Of a stretch of DNA of 15,812 nucleotides, positions 1-6,043 are shown piece after piece (positions within the stretch are counted from its first letter, which is position 1; each line of letters opens with the position of its first letter). Source of the DNA: Muribaculaceae bacterium (GTDB lineage: Bacteria > Bacteroidota > Bacteroidia > Bacteroidales > Muribaculaceae); the NCBI GenBank assembly GCA_009775265.1, contig VSPG01000045.1, positions 1 through 15,812 on the forward strand, written 5' to 3'. Made by a program: the position numbers and the translations under genes. The notes below the pieces were generated by a model. The model saw only the letters and a list, made by a program, of their open reading frames with translations, was not told the DNA's origin and did no database searches.

Positions 1-18
1 TATTTAATTTATATCTAC

Positions 19-49
19 ATTGAAATGAGCGTGACTCGGACTAAATTTG
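19..49 (+). promoter_or_regulatory. Bacteroidetes-type promoter (ATTG-N19-TAAATTTG)
   Basis: ATTG at 19-22 and TAAATTTG at 42-49 are separated by exactly 19 bases. This matches the Bacteroides consensus of a -33 TTTG and a -7 TAnnTTTG box. It is the only promoter candidate in the window with both elements at the right spacing. Transcription would start near 53-56, heading into a stretch without a gene. The match is seen in the sequence; activity is inferred. Confidence 0.5.
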
Positions 50-53
50 CAAT

Positions 54-192
54 GTAAATAATTGTTAGGTCTAAGATTCAGGTTCTAATAAGGTTTAAAG
101 AAAAGATTGTAAAAAGGATTTTAAATGGTTTTAGGTATTTAGTGTTAGAGACACACATAATGAAATCCGCTCCGTGAGGAGCGGATTTTATA
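54..192 (+). ncRNA. Candidate small RNA between a promoter and a terminator
   Basis: This stretch of about 140 bases lies between a well-spaced Bacteroidetes promoter and a strong hairpin followed by a T-rich run. It has no open frame longer than a few codons: the ATGs at 125 and 160 run only five codons each. The first 100 bases are AT-rich and purine-biased, without an obvious stem. I do not recognise an RNA family. The alternative is that the region is only the 3' end and terminator of a plus-strand gene left of the window. A frame open from the left edge stops at 55-57, but it is too short to judge. Confidence 0.3.
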
Positions 193-196
193 TTTT
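162..196 (+). terminator. Rho-independent terminator, 11-bp perfect stem
   Basis: AAATCCGCTCC (163-173) pairs perfectly with GGAGCGGATTT (178-188) around a GTGA tetraloop. The T-rich run TTTATATTTTATTA follows on the plus strand. The better tail is on the plus side, so it probably ends a plus-strand transcript. It also sits 22 bases past the stop codon of the minus-strand gene that ends at 211, and the A/T flanks would let it act in both directions. Confidence 0.8.
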
Positions 197-210
197 ATTA
201 TGCCGTGTTT

Positions 211-1065
211 TTAATCCCGGATGAGTTCCGACAGGCTTCGGCGGGGAAAGGCGTCAATGAAGCTGTCCGGCGTGGCGTTGTATATGGCTGCTCCCTGCTT
301 GTCGGCGAAACGCGCTATTTCGTGATAGCTGCGGAATGCGACTCTGAAGCTTTCCAGAATCTCGTGCAGGAACACGCCTTTGTAGTGTGTGGCCACGCGG
401 GTCTGCTCGCGTTTGTCTTCCGAATAGAAGTGAGGCTGTACGCTTTCGAGTTCGTTGTTCTCGTTCACGCTGAGTGTGCGGAGCCATGAATGGTCGGCGC
501 CGGTAAGGTATATCGAGCGGAACCCGGCTTTCAAGGCGGTCATGATGGCCGGTATGAGCACATTGCGCGGGCGGGGCATGCCGAGTCCGCGGCGGAATGC
601 CGCATGGCACAGCGTGTCGAAGCCTTCGATGCCGACGGCGTTGAAGGTTTCTGTATGCATGCCGGGGGCGAGTGTCAAGGCTTTGTGGCGGAATGTGGCG
701 GGAACGTATAGCGTTATCGGCCATTCCGCTTTGGAGAGATTCTGCCACAATGAGCGGACGTTCTGTTCGTCGGACAGGAAGAAGTGCGGGTCGGCAAGGA
801 TGTAAAATGCCGGCTTGAGCATTTGGAATTCCGGTGTGTTGGCGGCGAAATTAACTGCCATCGTATCGGTGTTGCGCAACAGTTCGCTGTATTCGGCTAT
901 GGTTTGTCTCAGCGACGGGCCGTTGGCCAAAATCACGATGCTGCCATCGCCGGCTTCATGTTTTTTTATGGTGACGCGTCGGCTCTGAAGGGCTATTTTC
1001 ACAAGGCTTTTTGCGGAGGCTCCAAATGCCGATGCCATGGATGCAATTCTGTCGCTTGTCTTCAT
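211..1065 (-). CDS. Putative glycosyltransferase, DUF115/GT42 sialyltransferase-like
   Basis: The product is a 284-residue soluble protein without a signal peptide. The diagnostic stretch is VILANGPSL near residues 44-52. The NGPS loop at the start of the first Rossmann strand is shared by DUF115/MptE-like proteins and GT42 sialyltransferases of the CstII type, where it binds the nucleotide part of the donor. Further family-like features are a FYILADPHFF segment and a later LTGADHSWL segment near the active-site half. Length fits these families. The start at 1065 lies one base past the stop of the upstream membrane-protein gene, so the two are surely co-transcribed. Together they look like a surface-glycan modification pair. 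Donor and acceptor cannot be read from the sequence, and sialyl transfer is only one possibility. A terminator hairpin follows the gene. The family call is moderately sure; the reaction is not. Confidence 0.6.
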   Translation of the reverse strand: MKTSDRIASMASAFGASAKSLVKIALQSRRVTIKKHEAGDGSIVILANGPSLRQTIAEYSELLRNTDTMAVNFAANTPEFQMLKPAFYILADPHFFLSDEQNVRSLWQNLSKAEWPITLYVPATFRHKALTLAPGMHTETFNAVGIEGFDTLCHAAFRRGLGMPRPRNVLIPAIMTALKAGFRSIYLTGADHSWLRTLSVNENNELESVQPHFYSEDKREQTRVATHYKGVFLHEILESFRVAFRSYHEIARFADKQGAAIYNATPDSFIDAFPRRSLSELIRD

Positions 1066-1066
1066 C

Positions 1067-2521
1067 TCATGAATTTGTGATGTGGTGGCAGATTATTAGG
1101 GCGGCTGTCATGATGATGGTGTACGCAAGTGCCCATATGCCGAATGCGCGCTCGTGGCGGTATTTGACGCATGCGTAGGCGGCGCAAGGCACGAGTAATG
1201 GCAGCAGTGGGATGCCATAGCGTGAAATCGTGCCGCCGAACTGGTATGCTGCGGCTATATAAAAGACGACGCCAACGATACCGAATTTCAGAATAGCCCG
1301 CGGTGCGCGGTTCTCGCCGAACTGTCGCGCGGCGAAGTAGAGAAGCACGCCGCAGACGGCATAACGGGCGAACGACATGTGTGCGTAGGCCATGGTTGGG
1401 CCGAACATAAGGTATTTGTCGTATGTCCATGGCAGCGGTATCATGACTTGTATGGCTGTGGTGACGGGAAGCAGAAGTAGCCGTTGCCATGGAGAAATGT
1501 TGAAATATCCGCTGAAAAGGTTGTTGTAGGCGCTATGGTGCTCGGCGTGTCCGTCGGTGGAAATGAGGTTGCGCGTGTGGATGTCGGTGTAGGAGCTGAT
1601 ACTTTCGGCGTGGCCGAACAGCTGTAACAGCAGCCATAGCAGGGCGATGCATGCGGCGGCAATTGCCGCCGCATGCATCGCCCTGCAGCTCGCGCCGTGG
1701 CGCAGCTCGCGCCGTGGCGCGGCGACTATTATGATTGAAATGAGTACGATGAGATAGTTCGGCCGGGCGAATGAAGTCATGAAGGCCGCTGCAATCAAAG
1801 CGGCGCATGCGGGCGTGAGGCTACGGCTTCGCTCAATGTCGCCCAGCCTCATGGCCGCCCATGCAGAGAGCGCCACGGAGGCGGCCAGCGGCGCGTCCTT
1901 TATGAGTATGGTGCCTGAAACCATGAAATAGCACAGGGTGGAGGCTATGACAATCGAGCATGTGGCTATGCTCCGGCTATTGTCCCCGCCAGAGCAGCAG
2001 CGTTGCGCTATCGCAGCGGTGAGCACTATAGTGGCAAGGATGCATAATGCGTTGAAAAGTAGTGGGATGCATATGTCTTGGCCTGATATGGCCACTATTA
2101 TGCCGACGAAACGTCCGTAGCCCTGAGCCGGCCACGGACATGGCATGGCATCGTCGCGGCCGTTGACGACGAGCGCGTTGTTCCACGCGCTCCAGGCGTC
2201 GTAGTTCATCAGCACAGGGCGCGACGGGTCGCCGTCGCCCCATACATCTATATAATAGTGGCAATTCAGCGCTATTCCGGAAACAAGCAGCAACGAGGCC
2301 GCGAATATCGTCCACGCTCCGACGCGACTGCTCCATGGCTGCGACGTGTAGGGCAACACCACGCATACGTAGATGACGGCCCAGCCTGCAACCGTGATGA
2401 GGGGTGATGCCCCGGGCATCATAAGCAGGATCGCTCCCAAGATGCAGAATCCTGCAGGAATGCCATATCGGAGGGCCGGCGCACGCAGTGCGGAGTGGAT
2501 GGCTTGTTCCGTGGTAGACAT
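1067..2521 (-). CDS. Polytopic membrane protein, GT-C glycosyltransferase-like
   Basis: The product has 484 residues and roughly 10-12 hydrophobic segments. The first large extracytoplasmic loop (about 88-135) is polar and acidic: it reads DVWGDGDPSRP, then an NYDAW motif and a PWPAQGYGR segment. An acidic first periplasmic loop is the usual catalytic hallmark of lipid-phosphosugar-dependent GT-C enzymes, which act on the outer face of the inner membrane. The later ARPNYLIVL segment is also common in this class. It heads the two-gene operon with the downstream DUF115/GT42-like gene. The ATG at 2521 lies about 33 bases from a TAnnTTTG box. Oddly, residues about 268-295 are encoded by a 17-bp tandem duplication and a 48-bp palindrome, giving an alanine-rich insert before a membrane segment. 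The frame stays open through it. A non-enzymatic membrane protein cannot be excluded. Confidence 0.6.
   Translation of the reverse strand: MSTTEQAIHSALRAPALRYGIPAGFCILGAILLMMPGASPLITVAGWAVIYVCVVLPYTSQPWSSRVGAWTIFAASLLLVSGIALNCHYYIDVWGDGDPSRPVLMNYDAWSAWNNALVVNGRDDAMPCPWPAQGYGRFVGIIVAISGQDICIPLLFNALCILATIVLTAAIAQRCCSGGDNSRSIATCSIVIASTLCYFMVSGTILIKDAPLAASVALSAWAAMRLGDIERSRSLTPACAALIAAAFMTSFARPNYLIVLISIIIVAAPRRELRHGASCRAMHAAAIAAACIALLWLLLQLFGHAESISSYTDIHTRNLISTDGHAEHHSAYNNLFSGYFNISPWQRLLLLPVTTAIQVMIPLPWTYDKYLMFGPTMAYAHMSFARYAVCGVLLYFAARQFGENRAPRAILKFGIVGVVFYIAAAYQFGGTISRYGIPLLPLLVPCAAYACVKYRHERAFGIWALAYTIIMTAALIICHHITNS
1639..1686. repeat. 48-bp perfect palindrome inside a coding region
   Basis: Bases 1639-1662 are the exact reverse complement of 1663-1686, centred on GGCGGCAATTGCCGCC with no loop. 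Each arm continues outward through GCATGCATCGCCCTGC or its complement. It encodes about residues 279-295 of the GT-C-like protein on the minus strand. Such a long, GC-rich, spacer-free palindrome is not needed for coding. It suggests an inverted duplication by template switching, or an assembly or amplification artefact. Confidence 0.95.
1685..1718. repeat. 17-bp tandem duplication abutting the palindrome
   Basis: GCAGCTCGCGCCGTGGC occurs twice in exact tandem, at 1685-1701 and 1702-1718. The first copy shares two bases with the right arm of the palindrome. Seventeen is not a multiple of three, so the copies are read in different frames on the minus strand. The duplication alone would have shifted the reading frame, so a compensating change must accompany it. 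Confidence 0.95.
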
Positions 2522-2553
2522 GCCGCAAAATTACGGCAAAAATGCGGCTTGTG

Positions 2554-2561
2554 CAAATTTA
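2554..2561 (-). promoter_or_regulatory. -7 box (TAAATTTG) for the 2521-211 operon
   Basis: On the minus strand this reads TAAATTTG, matching TAnnTTTG. It lies 33 bases before the ATG at 2521, which predicts a leader of roughly 25-30 bases. No good -33 TTTG lies 19 bases upstream, only a T-rich CTTTT. It is the only TAnnTTTG match I see on this strand in the gap. Confidence 0.5.
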
Positions 2562-2605
2562 ACACGCATTAACTCCCTAAAAGTGCAGTATCCGTTAATT
2601 TTCGC

Positions 2606-2613
2606 TAATTTTG
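2606..2613 (+). promoter_or_regulatory. -7 box (TAATTTTG) for the glsA-glsB-GT32 operon
   Basis: TAATTTTG matches the TAnnTTTG box. It lies 24 bases before the chosen GTG start at 2637, predicting a leader of only about 18 bases. Starts further upstream in the same frame, such as the ATG at 2520, would lie before this promoter. That is an argument for the GTG. The -33 element is weak. Confidence 0.5.
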
Positions 2614-2636
2614 TAATTAAAACAAAGCAATCACGC

Positions 2637-3470
2637 GTGGAAAACAAAGGCCCCATACGTATCGACCTGCAGCAGGTGCTGCGCGACCGTCTCGGTCGGC
2701 GCAGCCGTTTTGTGCCGTCTTTTCTTGTGAGGTGGCTTCAGCGTCTTGTGTGTCAAGAGCAGTTGAACGGCCTTCTGGAGCATAATTATCCTCGACGCGG
2801 CGCCGATTTCTGCCGCGGAGTATTGTCTGACCTCGATGTGAGTGTGGAGGCGGAGGGGGTGTGCAATCTGCCGGAGACGTCGCACCGCCGCGTGCTTCTT
2901 GTGTGCAATCATCCGCTCGGCGGCCTTGACGGAATGGCTTTGATAGCATGGTTCTCGGATTACTTCGGCACGCAGCTGCAAGTGGTGGTGAACGATTTGC
3001 TTATGGCTGTGGAGCCGCTTTCGCCATGTTTCGTGCCCGTGAACAAGCACGGCGCCCAAAGCCGTGGCACGGCTCGCTCTATCGACAGCGCCATGGCGTC
3101 GGACGCTCCGGTGCTTATGTTTCCGGCCGGCCTTGTGTCGCGACGCGGCGATGACGGCGTTGTTGCCGACCTGAACTGGAACAAGATGTTTTTGCGCAAG
3201 GCGGTGGAATACCGGCGCGACGTGGTGCCGCTGCACTTCGACGGGCACAACAGCGCCGGATTCTACAAGGCGGCAAGGCGCAGGGTACGGCTCGGCCTGC
3301 GTTTCAATCTGGAAATGCTTTTGCTGCCACGCGAGGTGTTCGCCAGCCGAGGCAAACGCTTCACTATAAGATGCGGGCATCCCATCGCATGGCAGGAACT
3401 CGGGCCCGCCACAGCCGCCGAGGCGGAGCGGATAAGAAAAATTGTTTACGAACTTGCCTCCGGGCATTGA
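2637..3470 (+). CDS. glsA: PlsC-like O-acyltransferase, glycine lipid synthesis (GlsA-like)
   Basis: The predicted 277-residue protein belongs to the glycerol-3-phosphate/1-acyl-G3P acyltransferase superfamily. It would esterify a second fatty acid onto the hydroxyl of an N-(3-hydroxyacyl)amino acid, here most likely glycine, at the inner face of the inner membrane. The catalytic block reads CNHPLGGLDGM, with His92 and Asp98. The spacing is HX5D rather than the classical HX4D. The second block, FPAGLVSRR (about 162-170), replaces the FPEG motif of PlsC, as in OlsA/hemolysin-type members. The GTG at 2637 was chosen because it follows the TAATTTTG box, and the frame further upstream would run antisense into the divergent gene. 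The N-acyltransferase gene follows after seven bases, which makes an aminolipid role much more likely than phosphatidic acid synthesis. The glycine specificity is inferred from the Bacteroides glsB/glsA pair. Confidence 0.78.
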   Translation: MENKGPIRIDLQQVLRDRLGRRSRFVPSFLVRWLQRLVCQEQLNGLLEHNYPRRGADFCRGVLSDLDVSVEAEGVCNLPETSHRRVLLVCNHPLGGLDGMALIAWFSDYFGTQLQVVVNDLLMAVEPLSPCFVPVNKHGAQSRGTARSIDSAMASDAPVLMFPAGLVSRRGDDGVVADLNWNKMFLRKAVEYRRDVVPLHFDGHNSAGFYKAARRRVRLGLRFNLEMLLLPREVFASRGKRFTIRCGHPIAWQELGPATAAEAERIRKIVYELASGH

Positions 3471-3477
3471 AACAGCT

Positions 3478-4416
3478 ATGGATAGAATAATCTCGCCAGT
3501 AGAGACATCGCTTATTGAGCGTGAACTCACCCCGGAACGCTTTCTCCGCCACACCAACAAGGGCGGCAACCATCTTTATGTGGTGGATGCGCACTGTGCT
3601 CCAAACACGATGCGCGAGGTGGGGCGGCTGCGTGAAATAGCATTCCGCACCGCCGGCGGCGGCACGGGGCTGAGTTGCGACATCGACAGTTTCGACACCA
3701 TGAACCCGCCCTGCCGCCAACTCATAGTGTGGGATCCCGACAGCCGTCAGATTCTCGGAGGATACCGCTATATCTGCGGCTCTGACATCCGCATGGACGC
3801 CGACGGACGCCCGCGCATAGCCACAAGCCATATGTTCAACTTCTCGGAGAAGTTTGTGAAAGACTATCTGCCGCACACCATAGAATTGGGCAGGAGCTTT
3901 GTCCGACTCGAATATCAGAGTACGCGTGCGGGCGTGAAGGCCATATATGTTCTCGACAATCTGTGGGACGGTCTCGGCTCTCTCACGGTGATTCATCCCG
4001 AGATACGCTATCTTTTCGGAAAGGTGACCATGTATCCGAGCTATACCGCCGAGTGCCGCGACATGATATTGTATTTCCTGCACAAGCACTTTCCCGACCC
4101 CGACAAGCTTGTGACCCCCATTTGCCCGCTGCCGGTGAACTACGACACTGACGACATGGCACGGATTTTCACGGGTACATGTTTCAAGGAGGACTACAAG
4201 ATACTGAATGCCGAGGTGCGCCGGCGCGGCGACAATATTCCGCCTCTCGTGAATGCCTATATGGGGTTGTCGCCTACGATGCGTATGCTCGGGACGGCCG
4301 TCAACGACGAATTCGGCGATGTGGAGGAAAGCGGCATATTCTTTGCCATAGACGAGATTTTCGAGGAGAAGAAAGCACGTCATATATCCACCTATAACGA
4401 GCAGTGCGCATTATGA
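3478..4416 (+). CDS. glsB: GNAT-fold amino-acid N-acyltransferase (GlsB-like)
   Basis: The 312-residue protein resembles OlsB-type N-acyltransferases and, in particular, the Bacteroidetes GlsB proteins. These attach a 3-hydroxy fatty acid from acyl-ACP to the amino group of glycine, the first step of glycine lipid synthesis. Recognisable blocks are FLRHTNKGGNHLYVVDAH (about 22-39), the MREVGRLREIAFRTAGGGTG stretch (about 45-64), QLIVWDP followed by ILGGYRY, and IELGRSFVRLEYQ (about 135-147). The last is the hallmark of the family. The ATG at 3478 lies seven bases after the glsA stop; a frame-extended start at 3442 would overlap glsA and was not chosen. Its stop codon overlaps the start of the GT32 gene as ATGA. 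Glycine lipids support stress resistance in Bacteroides and are precursors of TLR2-active lipids such as lipid 654. Other amino-acid substrates remain possible. Confidence 0.82.
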   Translation: MDRIISPVETSLIERELTPERFLRHTNKGGNHLYVVDAHCAPNTMREVGRLREIAFRTAGGGTGLSCDIDSFDTMNPPCRQLIVWDPDSRQILGGYRYICGSDIRMDADGRPRIATSHMFNFSEKFVKDYLPHTIELGRSFVRLEYQSTRAGVKAIYVLDNLWDGLGSLTVIHPEIRYLFGKVTMYPSYTAECRDMILYFLHKHFPDPDKLVTPICPLPVNYDTDDMARIFTGTCFKEDYKILNAEVRRRGDNIPPLVNAYMGLSPTMRMLGTAVNDEFGDVEESGIFFAIDEIFEEKKARHISTYNEQCAL

Positions 4417-5165
4417 TACCACGTGTGATACATTACTGCTGGCTGAGCCACGACCCTATGCCTGCCAAGTTACGCGACTGCCTCGACTCGTGGCGTCGCG
4501 TGATGCCCGACTACGAGATTCGCCTGTGGGATTTCGAACGCTTTCCTAAAGAGCGGTCGGAATGGGTGAGCGACGCGTTCGACAACCGCAAATACGCTTT
4601 CGCGGCCGACTATATCCGAGCTTATGCGCTGTATCATGAGGGTGGCATATACCTCGACTCGGACGTAGAGGCGCTGCGCCCGTTCGACGACCTGCTCGAC
4701 AAGCCCTATTTCCTGTGCCGTGAGTGCGGTTCGGGATGTGTGGAGGCGGCCGTGATGGGGGCTGAAGCGGGGCATCCTCTTTTTGCCGAGCTGCTGCGCT
4801 ATTACGACAACCGCAGTTTTGTGCGCGAGGACGGTTCGTTCGACACCTTGCCTATGCCGAGAGTGATGGCGGGCGCTGTCGCACGTGCGGGATTCCGAGA
4901 GGTGGATGTGCCGGATGCCAACAGCTATTCCGGTGCGGCGGATGCGCTGAGCATATTGCCGTATGACTATTTCAGCCCTATAAGCATCGAGAACATGGAA
5001 ATGCGCCGCACCCGACGCACCTATTGCATCCACCACTTTGCAGGCAGCTGGCGCTCGCCCTGGAAGCGCTTCAAAAAGCGTGTCCAGGTACTGATAGGTC
5101 CGCGTGCGTCACGTTGGATAATCATCGCGAAGCGGCGTGTGCTTGGCGGCGGTGGTGGCGTATGA
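4413..5165 (+). CDS. GT32-family glycosyltransferase
   Basis: The 250-residue protein begins MIPRVIHYCWL, the typical N-terminus of bacterial GT32 (OCH1/capsular polysaccharide synthesis type) transferases. It carries the donor- and metal-binding DxD as GGIYLDSDVEALRPF, with Asp82 and Asp84. The upstream FAADYIRAYALYHEGG block is also characteristic. No membrane segment is obvious, so it should act at the cytoplasmic face. The ATG at 4413 overlaps the glsB stop as ATGA, implying translational coupling; a GTG at 4404 is the less likely alternative. Cotranscription with the two aminolipid acyltransferases suggests that the acceptor might be that lipid, although GT32 genes more often serve surface polysaccharides. 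The last 44 bases overlap, tail to tail, the transporter gene on the other strand, and the glycine-rich C-terminus comes from that overlap. Sugar donor unknown. Confidence 0.85.
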   Translation: MIPRVIHYCWLSHDPMPAKLRDCLDSWRRVMPDYEIRLWDFERFPKERSEWVSDAFDNRKYAFAADYIRAYALYHEGGIYLDSDVEALRPFDDLLDKPYFLCRECGSGCVEAAVMGAEAGHPLFAELLRYYDNRSFVREDGSFDTLPMPRVMAGAVARAGFREVDVPDANSYSGAADALSILPYDYFSPISIENMEMRRTRRTYCIHHFAGSWRSPWKRFKKRVQVLIGPRASRWIIIAKRRVLGGGGGV

Positions 5166-6033
5166 GCTGCCATGAGTTGACGCAGTTGTGCCAAGCCACA
5201 TAGGATGCCGGCCCTACCGATGCAAGAGGATGCAGGTAGGCCAGGGCGAGCCATATGGCCAGCACAGTGTTTTTCTGTCCGAGGCTCTGGCCTCCGCTCA
5301 CTTTGTCGGCAAAACGTGCGCCCACTCTGCGCCCGAGTGCGAACTGCGCGAGGCACACAGCGAGCGATCCGGCGGCAAGGACCGCTATCTGCCACAGATG
5401 TCCGAAGTCGAAATTGCGGATTATGAAACTTACCGAGCTGCCCACCACGATGAAAAGCGCCACGGCCCACATGTAGAACGACAGCGACTGGTTGTCGGCA
5501 AGGAAATCGTGGACGCGTCGACACGCGTAGCGTAGTGCGAGCGCGGTGGCGATGGGGAACAGCAGCATCGGGAGCACGCTTGAGCAAATCATGCCGAACG
5601 ATTCGGCAAAACCCGTTTCGGGATGGCTGCCTACGGCTGCGAGTACCGCGGGGCCGAGCAAGGCCACCACGATATTGCATAGTAGCGAGTATGTTGCAAC
5701 ATGGGCTATGCTGCCTCCGAGCATGCCTGTGATTACAGGGGCGGCCGTGGCCGTGGGCACGAATACGCAGATAAACACACCCGTGGCCACGGTGCTGCCT
5801 AAAGGCATCAACGCCGCAAGCACTATGGCTGCAAACGCCATCTGCACGCCGAGCAGTGTCCATTGGAAGCGCCCGATGCGGAATTGCCGCGGCTCGATGC
5901 GGCAGTAAGTCACCGTGAGCATGGCGAAAATCAGGTAGGGCGACAGGAATGTCAGTTGCCCTATCCATTTGTAGAAAACCACGCCTCCGAGCATGGCTAT
6001 GGGCAGCATCCAGTCTTTAATCTTCTGACGCAT
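5122..6033 (-). CDS. BASS-family (bile acid:sodium symporter-like) transporter
   Basis: The 303-residue product is almost entirely membrane-embedded, with about nine or ten segments. It resembles the bile acid:Na+ symporter fold. The first half has the crossover-helix region FVPTATAAPVITGMLGGS, and the second half has GQSLGQKNTVLAIWLALAYL, where the GQxN-type segment corresponds to the Na+-binding crossover of the second repeat. The start is the ATG at 6033, ten bases after the GT4 stop; a longer frame to 6162 lies inside that gene and was rejected. It is the last gene of the polysaccharide operon and ends in a 44-bp convergent overlap with the GT32 gene. Bacterial BASS members move bile acids, organic anions or keto acids. 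The substrate here is unknown, and the polysaccharide context gives no established role. Confidence 0.75.
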   Translation of the reverse strand: MRQKIKDWMLPIAMLGGVVFYKWIGQLTFLSPYLIFAMLTVTYCRIEPRQFRIGRFQWTLLGVQMAFAAIVLAALMPLGSTVATGVFICVFVPTATAAPVITGMLGGSIAHVATYSLLCNIVVALLGPAVLAAVGSHPETGFAESFGMICSSVLPMLLFPIATALALRYACRRVHDFLADNQSLSFYMWAVALFIVVGSSVSFIIRNFDFGHLWQIAVLAAGSLAVCLAQFALGRRVGARFADKVSGGQSLGQKNTVLAIWLALAYLHPLASVGPASYVAWHNCVNSWQLIRHHRRQAHAASR

Positions 6034-6043
6034 GATGGAGTCG

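Noticed and set aside
1..57. Frame open from the left edge ending in TAA at 55-57
   Set aside because: It is only 18 codons and Tyr/Ile-rich, as expected of AT-rich noncoding DNA, and it overlaps the promoter boxes. It cannot be told from chance, although it could be the end of an unseen gene.
961..967. A7 tract on the minus strand in the DUF115-like gene, with a similar one at 7531-7537 in GT4
   Set aside because: Seven-base A runs encoding lysines are common, and I see no shifted frame that would make an alternative product.
2373..2636. N-terminal extension of GlsA by 88 residues
   Set aside because: It runs antisense into the divergent membrane-protein gene, precedes the likely promoter, and adds no family-like sequence.
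2631..4383. Two minus-strand frames of 312 and 339 codons
   Set aside because: They are antisense shadows of glsA and glsB with His/Arg/Val-rich translations and no family resemblance.
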